64,000 nucleotides of DNA, from positions 1,348,986-1,412,985 of the forward strand of contig NZ_KE384547.1 of assembly GCF_000426625.1 (NCBI RefSeq), in the 5' to 3' direction. Origin of the DNA: Psychrilyobacter atlanticus DSM 19335 (GTDB lineage: Bacteria > Fusobacteriota > Fusobacteriia > Fusobacteriales > Fusobacteriaceae). This document shows, piece after piece, positions 17,201 through 25,756 of this stretch. The position numbers were made by a program, and so were the translations under genes. The notes beneath the pieces are model-generated. The model was not told the origin of the DNA, did no database searches, and saw only the letters and a list, made by a program, of their open reading frames with translations. Position 1 is the first letter of the stretch. Every line of letters begins with the position of its first letter.

Positions 17201-17294
17201 CATCTCCCATGTCAATGAACTAAAGCAGACAATAACCAGCCAAATTAAAGTTGAAAAAACTGTCAGGGGAAGCAGGGCAGAGGTTGTTTATTAG
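14220..17294 (+). CDS. sbcC: Exonuclease subunit SbcC
   Basis: This 1024-residue SMC-like ATPase partners SbcD. Walker A is GATGAGKTS near residue 36. Long coiled coils flank a zinc hook, PCMVCGSTTHP, near residue 517. The ABC signature LSGGETFKASMALALGLSD and Walker B DSVFIDEGFGTLD are near the C-terminus. The layout and length match the family. A terminator follows at 17311-17352. Confidence 0.96.
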   Translation: MRPIRLKMMGIGPYAGEVDLDFSKLNEEGLFLITGATGAGKTSIFDGITYALFGKANFDDNEKKNGIICDYIDDKEKSKAYVEYTFDLDGIEYRVRRTPAYEYINRNDKLSKKLESVEIEFKDEIKTNKTEVNKFIEEDIIKLDYKQFKKIIMLAQGSFSEFIKSNSNQKSEILKQIFNTDIYEKISYRLKDKSDNIRKNIYKSKGDIFAALRTLEIEDEEWTDLLKKEVLEYEKLNRIISSNKLSLETLIEEKKNKKSKLDIVTLTKEIEESKVINEGIIKLNLAERALLTLQQQDKDIKDKINKTKRNQDAMKINGEYKILLDSKKNLDSKKSEYSEGKNFLEKLEEKSKTNVDNYKEFKEELEEKSKFISKMSILEADLKVYTSNEEEVSNLNKEVKKLTRRLRDTKRSTKHLNFQKCHLEHIESTLKKELEKSKKINDNKGLLEKKQLILIPILSKIGDISFLEDRIKSLKIDEERQLKITKKKLGIYNDLHNIWIQNEAYNLSKKLKTGKPCMVCGSTTHPDPPKKPVDCPTKKELDKAKEIYEISKKELTLCEGNLLSSKDQLDIENAKFLELITPYNLPEDKFDLLNLKDEYENKISDLNIQLDSLPAQIDLDKATSDKNENNDKIIQIIEKEGKLSTDLEVSNSKIEGFTHGNLEIEKKFQENKLDIEKFEKVLATAKDRYEELQTIIKNIEVLKEKIKTQEIQLKAAEDDINKLTKTIKTQEQKWDKTLIENNFKDLDEYRSTLNIPVDLLSEEIKTYNEEIVKQKTIISESEKFKNLNPVDLEKLNEKSKLLTQEIEEIDGFINRNQTQLNSFTNPEKKLDQSRVLLEEKEKQYKIFNKLYEISVGKYGEKRNNITFQNYVLAVYFQDVLDRANDRLSIMTNNQYHMRLDTAKKGNAGSGLEVNVFDSHTGKERSIKTLSGGETFKASMALALGLSDVVQSQNGGIKLDSVFIDEGFGTLDEESLSVAMDILMELKTSGRTVGIISHVNELKQTITSQIKVEKTVRGSRAEVVY

Positions 17295-17310
17295 ATAATA
17301 AATAAATTAA

Positions 17311-17352
17311 AAAAACTTGAGTCCTTATTCTAATGAGGATTCAAGTTTTTTT
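17311..17352 (+). terminator. Terminator of sbcDC
   Basis: AAAAAAACTTGAGTCCT pairs with AGGATTCAAGTTTTTTT (one mismatch). Confidence 0.85.
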
Positions 17353-17510
17353 CTTTAACTACCCCAAAACAATCAAATAAAAACACCTAATATTTCTAAG
17401 ACGAGAAGACGTCATACTAACTTTTTTATAATTTAGAAAAGATTAATGCAGGATAAAACAAGTCTTTACCCTAAATTATAATAGTGGATTTTGTTTTGAG
17501 GAGGATGATT

Positions 17511-20500
17511 ATGAAAAAAATATATAAAATTACTCTACTGTCTCTTAGTATAATTATATTTCTTTTGGTAGTAGGCACAAACCTAATTTTAAAAGGAGTT
17601 GTCAGTTCATCTCTAGAAAGCAGCTTAAAGAGAAAGGTAAGTATCAGCAGCCTCTGGCTAAATCCTTTCACAGGAACTCTTTTTTCCCATAATGTGACCA
17701 TATGGAAAGATGAGAAAGATCCGCTATTGTCTCTAAAATCTATAGAGATCAATATAGATCCTCTTAAGCTTTTTAGAGGAAAGCTGTCTATAAGTGAGAT
17801 TCGTCTTATTGAGCCTGCTTTGAATCTCATTAATTTACAGGAAAACTCAGAAGTTAAAAAAAAACCTTCTACAGAAATAAAAAAATCAGCTTCTACGACT
17901 TCCTCTCAAGGCTTTATAAAAGAAGTAGAAGTTCATAATATTACAATAGAAAATTTGACTTTTATCAGACCACAGGGAATATTAAAATCAATGAATACAA
18001 TAACCCTTAAAGTCCCTGAGTCTACCTATGAAAACAATAAACTAAATTTATCTGCAAATCTAAAGGTTTTAGGGAGCGGACTCGTTGATATAAAAATTAA
18101 AGTTAATACGGAAACTGGCCTATTGGATACTTCGTTGACATCCCAAGGGTTTCATTTAAATAATACCTTTTCCTCAAAGGAAAAAGGTAACCTCAGTTTA
18201 TCTGGGGATATTAAAGGTAATATTTTTATTCAAGGAAACTACCTGAAAAAAATATTTCAGGTAGGAGGAAATATCATCAGTTCAAAGGTTCTTGCTGAAA
18301 ATGAAAAGGGAGAATTGCTTCTAACCTCTGAACATATATCTGTCGACCTGGAAAGTCTGACCTTTCCTGAGATATCTCTAAACCTTAAAAAGTTGGAAAT
18401 AGAGGACACTAAAGGTAATTTATCTATTTTTAAAAGAGAAAAGAAGGGTTCTATCCTTGAGAAAAAACATGAAGTAAATCTACTATCTGAAGAGACAAAA
18501 AATCCTATGCTAAAAGATATAAAGATCGATGAGATTTCAGTTAAAAGGTCTTCCCTCTCCTATGGGGCTCTTATATTTACAGATATAAATTTAAACCTCA
18601 AGGATCTGAAAAATATTCCTCAGAATATATCACCTGCTTTACTATCCTTTACCCTTAACGACTCCATAATTTTTTCATCTCAGTCACTTGTTGAGGTATT
18701 AGATTATTCTATGGGATTTGATCCTCTTCAATCTCTTATTTTTAAGGGTAATTTTACATTGGAGACCCCATCTTTGGAACTCCCTGATTCAATGAATAAG
18801 CACCTCCCATATGAGGCTGAAATTAAAAAAGTTAAACTTAAAGGTGATTACTTCTACACCTACCCTAATATCATATTAAACTCAGATATATTTACCGAAG
18901 ACCTAAAACTCATAGGAAAGGAGACGCAGCTTCATAATATCCTGATTAGATCCCTCTCTGGGAAGGTTTCTTCAACATATAATTTAGATGATAACTCATA
19001 CTCTATCTTTGGTCCATTAGATCTTAAAAGGCTCAATATCAAAGATAAAAAAGATCAGAACTTTTTTAATGGTGATCTATCTGTCGCTGTTGGTAGTTTA
19101 AGCAAGGAAAAGATTGTTTTAGATTCAGTAAGGTTTAGCAGCTTTTTTTTAGATTTAAATAAAAAAATTTCTCCTGAAGTTCCCAAAAGTTCTTCAGAAG
19201 AAGAAATTGCCACCCAAGGTGATAAAACACCTCCTAAAGAGGAGGACATTGAAGTTATAATAGATAATCTTAAATTGAGAAAGGGGCAGATAGTTACAGG
19301 AGATCTCTCCCTAAATAATGTCTATCTAGATGGAAATAATATATCCAATAAAAATATAAATTCAAATTTTATAGTAGATGTACTTGTAAATAATTCCGCT
19401 TCCTTTAAGGGAAATTTGAATGTAAAGTTAGACGATATAGACGTATTATCAGATCTCAAAGTAAAGGGAAATGTATCCGTTTCCAATTTAGATCTTAAGA
19501 TATTGACTCCTTATCTCAAAGCCCTCCCCTATGAATTCAATGGAGTTATCAACTATTCATCTTTTTTGAATTATTCAAAGGATACTATGAGCTCCAAGGG
19601 GGATTTTTCTGCCGCCGACCTCTACATAAAAAAACCTGATTCTATGGAAATATTCATGGGAAATATACGTTCTAAGGTAGATTTCAGATTAAAAAAAGAG
19701 GAGTTTACCCTTTCAAAAAGCAGTTTCTCTTTTACAAATCTAGATGGTAAAATAAAAGATGAAACTAAGTTTAAAATATCTAAAGGTGATATAGCTGTGA
19801 AGGAGTTCTCTCCTAAAATAATAAAATTAGGTACCATCTCCTTGATATCTCCCACAATAGATTTGAGAGAAGCTCCTAAAGAATCCAATGAGATAAAAAC
19901 GTCTTCAAAGGTTCCCAATGAACAAAAAGAAGAAAACCCTCTGCCTATATTATCAGCTTCGAAAATAAAAATTAAAAATGGAAAAGTTACCTACAGAGGT
20001 CTGAAAAAAATCTCTATCTATGACAATATAGATGTCTCAACTTTAAACTTTACTACTGAAAAAAATAAAATATTTTCCATAGATACAGGTTTTTCAATTA
20101 TAGGAATTGAAAAAATAGAACTCAAGGGGAACCTTAGTCTGAAGGAAGACTGGGATTTCTCTCCTAAAACACTTACCTTCAATGGAGCCTTTAATGTGAC
20201 AAAATTAAAAATCCCTGATTTTAATAACCTCCTAAGAAAAAGCCTGCCCAATGAATTTGATGGTGGTATTCTGTCATCCCGAGGAAAAGTTGATCTAAGT
20301 GGTGGTCAGTTAAATTCAGAGCATGATATAACCATCTCAAAAATAGATTTAGGGAAAGTTACCGGTTATTCCAGAGAAATTCCTTTAGGATCCATAGTAA
20401 AGGTGCTCACCGATAAATATGGAAATATCAACCTTACCCTTCCTGTGACCGGGGATCTTACCAATCCAAAGTTAGGTATAACAACAATTGTTACCAGCAG

Positions 20501-20927
20501 TCTTATGAGCGGATTGATAAAAGCAGCTAAATCTCCTCAAACTATCATTTCCAAGATCCTTACTTTGGAAAATAATGAGATCAAGACCATCTATTTTCAA
20601 TATCTTTCAGATGAATTGAATAAATTGGAGAGAGACAAACTGAGTGAAATTGTAAATATACTTACAGAAAATCCAAAATCTAAGGTGACTTTTACTCTCT
20701 ATACCAATAAAAACATAGAAAAGAATCTTATAGCCACAAAATCCATCACCGGTATCCTCTCTGGCCAGAAGACGGGTTCAGAAATAACTTTAGAAGGTCT
20801 CATGGAGGATAGAAAACAATATATCCTTAATTTCTTTACAAATAGAGTATCTTCCAAAAGAATAGAAGTAAAAATTTCTAAAGACAATCACTCTCTGCCA
20901 CAGGCTAAAGTTGATTTTAAAGAATAA
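17511..20927 (+). CDS. DUF748 / AsmA-like envelope protein
   Basis: This 1138-residue protein has an N-terminal membrane anchor (about residues 8-28) and a very long beta-rich periplasmic region built of AsmA/TamB-like repeats. Its C-terminal section (FQYLSDELNKLERDKLSEI) is typical of DUF748 proteins. Large AsmA-clan proteins form grooves that carry phospholipid between inner and outer membranes, so a role in envelope lipid transport or maintenance is likely by family, not shown. Internal linkers are rich in Lys, Glu and Ser. The start at 17511 has GAGGAGG six bases upstream; earlier in-frame codons lie in or before that site. Confidence 0.82.
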   Translation: MKKIYKITLLSLSIIIFLLVVGTNLILKGVVSSSLESSLKRKVSISSLWLNPFTGTLFSHNVTIWKDEKDPLLSLKSIEINIDPLKLFRGKLSISEIRLIEPALNLINLQENSEVKKKPSTEIKKSASTTSSQGFIKEVEVHNITIENLTFIRPQGILKSMNTITLKVPESTYENNKLNLSANLKVLGSGLVDIKIKVNTETGLLDTSLTSQGFHLNNTFSSKEKGNLSLSGDIKGNIFIQGNYLKKIFQVGGNIISSKVLAENEKGELLLTSEHISVDLESLTFPEISLNLKKLEIEDTKGNLSIFKREKKGSILEKKHEVNLLSEETKNPMLKDIKIDEISVKRSSLSYGALIFTDINLNLKDLKNIPQNISPALLSFTLNDSIIFSSQSLVEVLDYSMGFDPLQSLIFKGNFTLETPSLELPDSMNKHLPYEAEIKKVKLKGDYFYTYPNIILNSDIFTEDLKLIGKETQLHNILIRSLSGKVSSTYNLDDNSYSIFGPLDLKRLNIKDKKDQNFFNGDLSVAVGSLSKEKIVLDSVRFSSFFLDLNKKISPEVPKSSSEEEIATQGDKTPPKEEDIEVIIDNLKLRKGQIVTGDLSLNNVYLDGNNISNKNINSNFIVDVLVNNSASFKGNLNVKLDDIDVLSDLKVKGNVSVSNLDLKILTPYLKALPYEFNGVINYSSFLNYSKDTMSSKGDFSAADLYIKKPDSMEIFMGNIRSKVDFRLKKEEFTLSKSSFSFTNLDGKIKDETKFKISKGDIAVKEFSPKIIKLGTISLISPTIDLREAPKESNEIKTSSKVPNEQKEENPLPILSASKIKIKNGKVTYRGLKKISIYDNIDVSTLNFTTEKNKIFSIDTGFSIIGIEKIELKGNLSLKEDWDFSPKTLTFNGAFNVTKLKIPDFNNLLRKSLPNEFDGGILSSRGKVDLSGGQLNSEHDITISKIDLGKVTGYSREIPLGSIVKVLTDKYGNINLTLPVTGDLTNPKLGITTIVTSSLMSGLIKAAKSPQTIISKILTLENNEIKTIYFQYLSDELNKLERDKLSEIVNILTENPKSKVTFTLYTNKNIEKNLIATKSITGILSGQKTGSEITLEGLMEDRKQYILNFFTNRVSSKRIEVKISKDNHSLPQAKVDFKE

Positions 20928-20984
20928 AATTCTGATTTTAAAATAATTTATAACTGCAAATAACACATTAATAAATTTTATTCT

Positions 20985-21022
20985 AAAAGAGCAAGTCGAC
21001 AGATTAAATCGACTTGCTCTTT
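20985..21022. terminator. Bidirectional terminator between convergent genes
   Basis: AAGAGCAAGTCGA and TCGACTTGCTCTT form a perfect stem with T and A runs; it serves both the DUF748 gene and the AGCS transporter gene. Confidence 0.9.
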
Positions 21023-21031
21023 TTTATTATT

Positions 21032-22564
21032 CTATGATGTTTTTAATTCTACTGCACCTTCTTCAACTGTGTCTCTTCCCTCTCTTCTTATTTCATCCCA
21101 TACAGAAAAATTTCCTTCTATCCCAATCTTATTTGGATTAAAGTCCCACTCATCTTCTCTATTTTCTTTCATTCTTAATTTATAATCTTTTAGGCAGGCA
21201 ATTGCTGGTTTATGCATTATTAAAATTCCTACTATATTTATCCAAGCCATTATTCCTATCCCTATATCTCCAAAAGTCCAAGCCATTCCTCCTGCTGCTA
21301 TAGAACCTGAAAATGTAAATCCAAGATATACTAACTTTGAAACAAATCTGATTTTTTTACCTTTTTCACTACCCTTAGTTAAATATACTAACGCTGTATC
21401 TCCATTCCAGAAAAATGCTAATAATGTAGTAAAGGCAAAGAATACTATGGCTATGGCAACTATATATGCACCATATCCAATACCTATATCTAATGCTGTA
21501 GATGTATTAGCGGCTCCTACTGATCCCATACTCATACTAGAAGTTGCACCCTTTCCTGCAAATATTGTCTTACCGGTAGCTCCATCAAAGACCTTATATG
21601 CTCCTGTAATAATAATCATCAAAGCTGTAGCTGTACATACAAATATTGAGTCAATATAGATAGAAAATGCTTGTATCAATCCTTGTTTAGCAGGATGTGA
21701 TGTATCTGCTGCTGCTGCTGAAGCTGGTCCCGTTCCCTGCCCTGCTTCATTCGAATAAATACCTCTTTTTACACCCCAAGATATTGCTGCACCTGCAATT
21801 CCTGCAAAAGCTTCTTCTTTTCCAAATGCAGATTTAACTATTAAAGTTAATGATGGGATGATATCCCCGGCATTAAGTGCCAGCACTATCACTGCAATGA
21901 TGATATATATTACTGCCATAAATGGAACTACTATACCAGCAAACTTCGCTAATCTTTTCGCTCCTCCAAAAACAATAACACTTAAGAATCCTACAATAAT
22001 TAATCCTGTCATCCATTGAGGAACTCCTACTGCTGTCTTTAAACTTCCTGCGATTACATTTGATTGAGTAGACGGCATACATATCAACATAGCTAACACT
22101 GTAGACATTGCAAATAAATTTCCATACCAAGTTTTCCCGCCTAATAACCCTTTTTTAAAGTAATAAGCAGGTCCTCCTCTATATCCACCTTCAAATTTTT
22201 CTTTATATAATTGTCCCAATGTAGATTCCACATATGATGATGCAGCCCCTAACAATGAAATCATCCATAACCAGAATATCGACCCGGGTCCTCCTAATGC
22301 TATGGCTGTAGCTACTCCTGCAATATTCCCAGTTCCTACCCTTCCGGATACAGACATACACATGGCTTCAAATCCACTTATTGAATCCTTAGACCTTTCT
22401 CCTTCCTTAACATCTTTTCCCAATAATAATCTTATCATCTCTTTAATCATCATAAATTGAACACCACTTGTTTTTAAAGTAAAAAACAACCCTGCACCTA
22501 AACAAAGATATACAAGCACCGGTGACCAAACAATACTATTTAACCCATTAATTATAACTTCCAT
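21032..22564 (-). CDS. Sodium:alanine symporter (AGCS family)
   Basis: This 510-residue inner-membrane protein has about ten hydrophobic segments. The family signature GRVGTGNIAGVATAIALGG lies near residue 88, with GGPAYYF and SWGVKRGIYSNEAGQGTGP further on. AGCS proteins take up alanine or glycine with sodium. The C-terminal tail from about residue 470 is hydrophilic. I place the start at the ATG with GGAGG five bases upstream, four codons inside the longest frame. A marine or sodium-dependent lifestyle would fit. It is a single gene. Confidence 0.95.
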   Translation of the reverse strand: MEVIINGLNSIVWSPVLVYLCLGAGLFFTLKTSGVQFMMIKEMIRLLLGKDVKEGERSKDSISGFEAMCMSVSGRVGTGNIAGVATAIALGGPGSIFWLWMISLLGAASSYVESTLGQLYKEKFEGGYRGGPAYYFKKGLLGGKTWYGNLFAMSTVLAMLICMPSTQSNVIAGSLKTAVGVPQWMTGLIIVGFLSVIVFGGAKRLAKFAGIVVPFMAVIYIIIAVIVLALNAGDIIPSLTLIVKSAFGKEEAFAGIAGAAISWGVKRGIYSNEAGQGTGPASAAAADTSHPAKQGLIQAFSIYIDSIFVCTATALMIIITGAYKVFDGATGKTIFAGKGATSSMSMGSVGAANTSTALDIGIGYGAYIVAIAIVFFAFTTLLAFFWNGDTALVYLTKGSEKGKKIRFVSKLVYLGFTFSGSIAAGGMAWTFGDIGIGIMAWINIVGILIMHKPAIACLKDYKLRMKENREDEWDFNPNKIGIEGNFSVWDEIRREGRDTVEEGAVELKTS

Positions 22565-23272
22565 TAAAACCTCCAAAGTAATTTTGTTAAGAAATATAAA
22601 TTCTTAATTTTTTTATTTACTAATAGAAGTTTAGCTTCACTTCTTACCTAATGTCAAACCTAAAACAGAACAAGTTATCTCGTTTCAGTTCACCTATAGC
22701 GCATTGTATTCCTTTGGTTGTGATTTTTTTGTCAAAAAATAATTTTTTTTAACAAATGAAATTTAAGACCAATGTTTAAGTACGTTAATACTAAAATTGC
22801 AGAACTAACCCATAAGAAAAATAGAACTACAAGAGCCGAAATATTTAAAATCTAAGCTATTAATTTTATTTATTTTTTTATTTTATTTTGATCTAATTCA
22901 TCCATAGATCTTTAAGTTTATTATAATTTCTGTTGTAGCCACCAATTACTATATTGAGTTCTAAAGTAATACTTAATTTAGCTTAATATAGGATATTTTT
23001 ATCACTTTTTTTATTTCTATTAAAATTATACAATAAAATGGTATTAAATTATAAAACGATCCATTTTAATTTACTTTAGTTTTAACTTTTTTATAAGCTT
23101 TTTTTAATTAAGTGAAAGAGGTAACAATTCATTTCGATTTTAATTTTTTTTATTTTCATAGCTTTTTAACACTCTTCTAATATAATTCTAACAGTCACTA
23201 ATCCATTTCTAATGAAAAGACATCTATTTCTTCTCATATTATATTTATACCTTTTTAACATAACTAACAAAA
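22565..23272. other. Long AT-rich intergenic region
   Basis: Only A/T-rich sequence with no credible reading frame is seen here. It presumably holds the leftward promoter of the AGCS gene. An AGAAGT/ACTTCT hairpin lies near 22627-22647 in its leader. Confidence 0.5.
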
Positions 23273-23299
23273 GACCAAATTAAAAATTTGGTCTTTTCA
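23273..23299. terminator. Terminator of the MazG-like gene
   Basis: AAGACCAAAT and ATTTGGTCTT form a perfect stem. Confidence 0.85.
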
Positions 23300-23335
23300 T
23301 CTATCTACTTTTTTTATTAGATACCTCTTTAAATG

Positions 23336-23650
23336 TTAGGAATTCTCAACTTTTTCTAAAATTATTCTATTTTTAAAAGCTCCTCGTTTTCTATTTTTTT
23401 CCAGTCTGGCTCTTTCAATTTCATCCTCACTAAAACCATAATAATCTCCTAAGGCCCTTAAAACTTCCAATATGTCTGCCATCTCTTCTATACATGGTGT
23501 TTCATAAAATTCTTCTACTTCCTCATTAATCTTAGCTTTCAGAGCCACTAAATATTCTTTGTCATCTGCAGTATGACAATGTGATTTTTTCCCATTTTCT
23601 TTAATTATCTCAGGTATCCTATCCCTAACTAATTTATTATATATTTTCAT
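23336..23650 (-). CDS. MazG-like / phosphoribosyl-ATP pyrophosphohydrolase-like protein
   Basis: A 104-residue all-alpha NTP pyrophosphohydrolase-type protein. It begins MKIYNKLVRDRIPEIIKENG, a start typical of the short 'house-cleaning' MazG relatives, and contains the metal-binding pattern INEEVEEF...EEMADILEVL (ExxE then ExxD). The N-terminus distinguishes it from HisE. It probably hydrolyses non-canonical nucleotides. Confidence 0.85.
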   Translation of the reverse strand: MKIYNKLVRDRIPEIIKENGKKSHCHTADDKEYLVALKAKINEEVEEFYETPCIEEMADILEVLRALGDYYGFSEDEIERARLEKNRKRGAFKNRIILEKVENS

Positions 23651-23686
23651 TTCAAACCTCCTAATGTTTAATACCTTTTTATAGTT

Positions 23687-23830
23687 CTATCCACTATCTT
23701 CTACCCCATCTACTATATTTTTAAAAACTCCTATATTCTTTTCTATGACCTTTCTTGAAACTCTGTTGACAGTGTTACACGTAATCAAAGTTCTGTTTGC
23801 CCCTTCTTTTCTCAAAAGATCAAAACATAA
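23687..23830 (-). pseudogene. C-terminal remnant of a GNAT acetyltransferase
   Basis: The frame ends with LCFDLLRKEGANRTLITCN, TVNRVSRKVIEKNIGVFKN and IVDGVEDSG. This matches the end of GNAT proteins in which a helix is followed by LITC..xNxxSRKVIEKxGGxxEN. No N-terminal part or start is present upstream. It lies just upstream of the MazG-like gene. Confidence 0.6.
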
Positions 23831-24040
23831 GTATGATATATTTTAAAGTGTGATTTCATATATATAACTTATCTTTTCTGGAGTTTTATTCGAAAAAAAT
23901 AAATATTTAATTGACTATCCTCGTTTTATGATATACACTATATATGTTAAACATAAACAAGATAAACTACATAAATAAAATCGTACTTGAATTGTTTTTT
24001 AAATTAGTGTGTATATTTTTATAATTTATGGAGGTGTAAA

Positions 24041-24229
24041 ATGATTAGCAAACAAAAAAGCGAGATGACTATCGAAGAAAAGGATAACAAAATAATTTTT
24101 AATATATTAGTTATAACAGGTCTTCTCATAATAGCAGGCTTTATTTATAGTATCGTCAATAAACCACAACCAGCAAAAGCGGGTATAAAAAGTGCATTTG
24201 AAAGAAATTATCAGATAAAAATAACTTAA
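24041..24229 (+). CDS. Small single-pass membrane protein
   Basis: A 62-residue protein with a hydrophilic N-terminus, one membrane helix (about residues 20-41, ILVITGLLIIAGFIYSIV) and a short basic tail. GGAGGTG lies ahead of ATG and a terminator follows. I do not recognise the family. It is the last gene before the CRISPR region and points towards it. Confidence 0.65.
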   Translation: MISKQKSEMTIEEKDNKIIFNILVITGLLIIAGFIYSIVNKPQPAKAGIKSAFERNYQIKIT

Positions 24230-24254
24230 TTTAGATCTATCCAAAACATCTTTT

Positions 24255-24292
24255 AAAGAGGAATAATTCCTTTGAAATTACTCCTCTTTATT
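24255..24292 (+). terminator. Terminator
   Basis: AAAGAGGA and TCCTCTTT pair around a loop with an inner short stem, followed by ATTTT. Confidence 0.7.
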
Positions 24293-24403
24293 TTAACAAT
24301 TTTATACTCTTCAACCACTTTGTGACACATATACCCCCATATTATAAGGGCTGGGTCTATATATATCCTCCAACCAGAGAAGAGGAGATGTATCCCTCCA
24401 TGT

Positions 24404-24623
24404 ATTTTTTTATTCCACACTGGTTAGATTAATATTACAGTTCTAAAGATATGCTAAAATCATCTTTACATTCCACATTGATTAGATTAATGAAAATTAA
24501 CTCTGTTAAACATTCTCTTAGAATTTTATATTTATATTCCACATTGATTAAATTAATATCTATAAAGTTTAAATAAATTAATTCAGGATAAATATCTTTA
24601 CATTCCACACTGGTTAAATTGAT
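24404..24623 (-). CRISPR. Degenerate CRISPR array 1, four repeats
   Basis: Four copies of a roughly 28-base unit (on the + strand TTTACATTCCACATTG then RTTAGATTAAT) lie with their TTCCA anchors at about 24413, 24471, 24537 and 24603. Spacing is 58, 66 and 66 bases, so spacers are about 30 to 38. Every copy has substitutions relative to the others. Read leftward, each repeat ends in GGAATGTAAAT, which fits the repeat end of fusobacterial type I-B arrays as I know them. The array begins 30 bases beyond the stop of cas5, where cas3-cas4-cas1-cas2 would normally follow. An open frame through the array is not a gene. Confidence 0.8.
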
Positions 24624-24653
24624 ATAAGAATTTCTCAAATCATTTCCTGTTTC

Positions 24654-25754
24654 CTATATAAAATTAACAATATAATTTTCTCTTTCACCATTTTTCATTT
24701 TTCTTGTATCTATATAGATATCCCCACTATCTTCATGAATACCATATTCTGACGTATAAACAACTGTTTTTTTATTGAATATTCTCTTATTCCCACATAT
24801 TTCATAATTTTTATTTAAAAAATATTTTGTTCCATTTTTATTTTTTAACGTTATATCATTTTCCTTTATCTTCTGGTAATCTAAATATGCAGAATTTTTA
24901 CCGATAAAGCCTTCTAATTCATCTATAACTTCTTCCGATAAATCTTGAACCAATTCTACAATTTCACACTCACTTATATCCACAAAGTCTTCACTTCTTC
25001 CAATAGATTTTAAATTATAGATATTTTCTTTTATAATCTCTAATGTTTTATCATCTGTTTTAACATGAATAATTAAATTTACATCGTGTAAAATTTCATA
25101 ATACCTGATTGATGTTGTCAAAGAATTATATTTTGAAATTTCCCTTGTATAGTTATTATATTCAAATGCTTTTATCTTTTCATTGATATTCTTTTCTTTC
25201 TTTCTAACCTCTTTTTCCCTCAAATCTACACTTTTATATTTCCATGATTTTTTTATCAGATTTTTTTTCTTATCTGCCAGAGATTTTTTCCTAACTTTAA
25301 ATATTCTTTTTAGTCTCTCTATCCTAGTTCTTTTAAAATTTGAAATTTTATCGTTTAAGTTTTTTAACTTTCTATACTCATCCATCAAATCCGGGTTCTT
25401 TACCTCTATGGTTATTCCCTTCCTAAAACTATTTCCCATACTTTTTTTAGCTACTGCTACCTTATCAAAAGCGGTAGAAATTAGATTATTGTTTTTCATT
25501 TTCACTAAAATTCCCCGGTCATCCATGACAGAGTTTAAAAAACAATAATCTGTGTATGGTTGTTTCAGTAGGGATGAATAGGTCCCTTGAATAGAAAGAT
25601 CCATAGGATGATACTCTCTAAAGTTACAGGCATTATGCAGGGCACCTATCACTGTTGAAAGAGGAGGAAGCGGGTAGGTCATCTTATTGGTTATAGTCTC
25701 CTCCTTCTTATAGTGTGCCTTATTTTGGGTTAATACTAATCTCAGAGCCTTCAT
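24654..25754 (-). CDS. cas5: Type I-B Cas5 with a helical insertion
   Basis: This 366-residue protein opens with the RAMP segment MKALRLVLTQNKAHYKK and then YPLPPLSTVIGALHNAC, characteristic of Cas5 of the type I-B (Cst) group. Cas5 caps the 5' end of crRNA in Cascade. Most Cas5 proteins are about 220-260 residues; here a Lys/Glu-rich, probably coiled helical stretch from about residue 125 to 200 (KRTRIERLKRIFKVRKKS..., REKEVRKKEKNINEKIKAF) adds the extra length. It lies 2 bases after cas7 and is the last cas gene of the operon. Confidence 0.88.
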   Translation of the reverse strand: MKALRLVLTQNKAHYKKEETITNKMTYPLPPLSTVIGALHNACNFREYHPMDLSIQGTYSSLLKQPYTDYCFLNSVMDDRGILVKMKNNNLISTAFDKVAVAKKSMGNSFRKGITIEVKNPDLMDEYRKLKNLNDKISNFKRTRIERLKRIFKVRKKSLADKKKNLIKKSWKYKSVDLREKEVRKKEKNINEKIKAFEYNNYTREISKYNSLTTSIRYYEILHDVNLIIHVKTDDKTLEIIKENIYNLKSIGRSEDFVDISECEIVELVQDLSEEVIDELEGFIGKNSAYLDYQKIKENDITLKNKNGTKYFLNKNYEICGNKRIFNKKTVVYTSEYGIHEDSGDIYIDTRKMKNGERENYIVNFI

Positions 25755-25756
25755 AA

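Noticed and set aside
24435-24638. Open frame across CRISPR array 1
   Set aside because: Its repeated INLxNVEC units are just translated CRISPR repeats.
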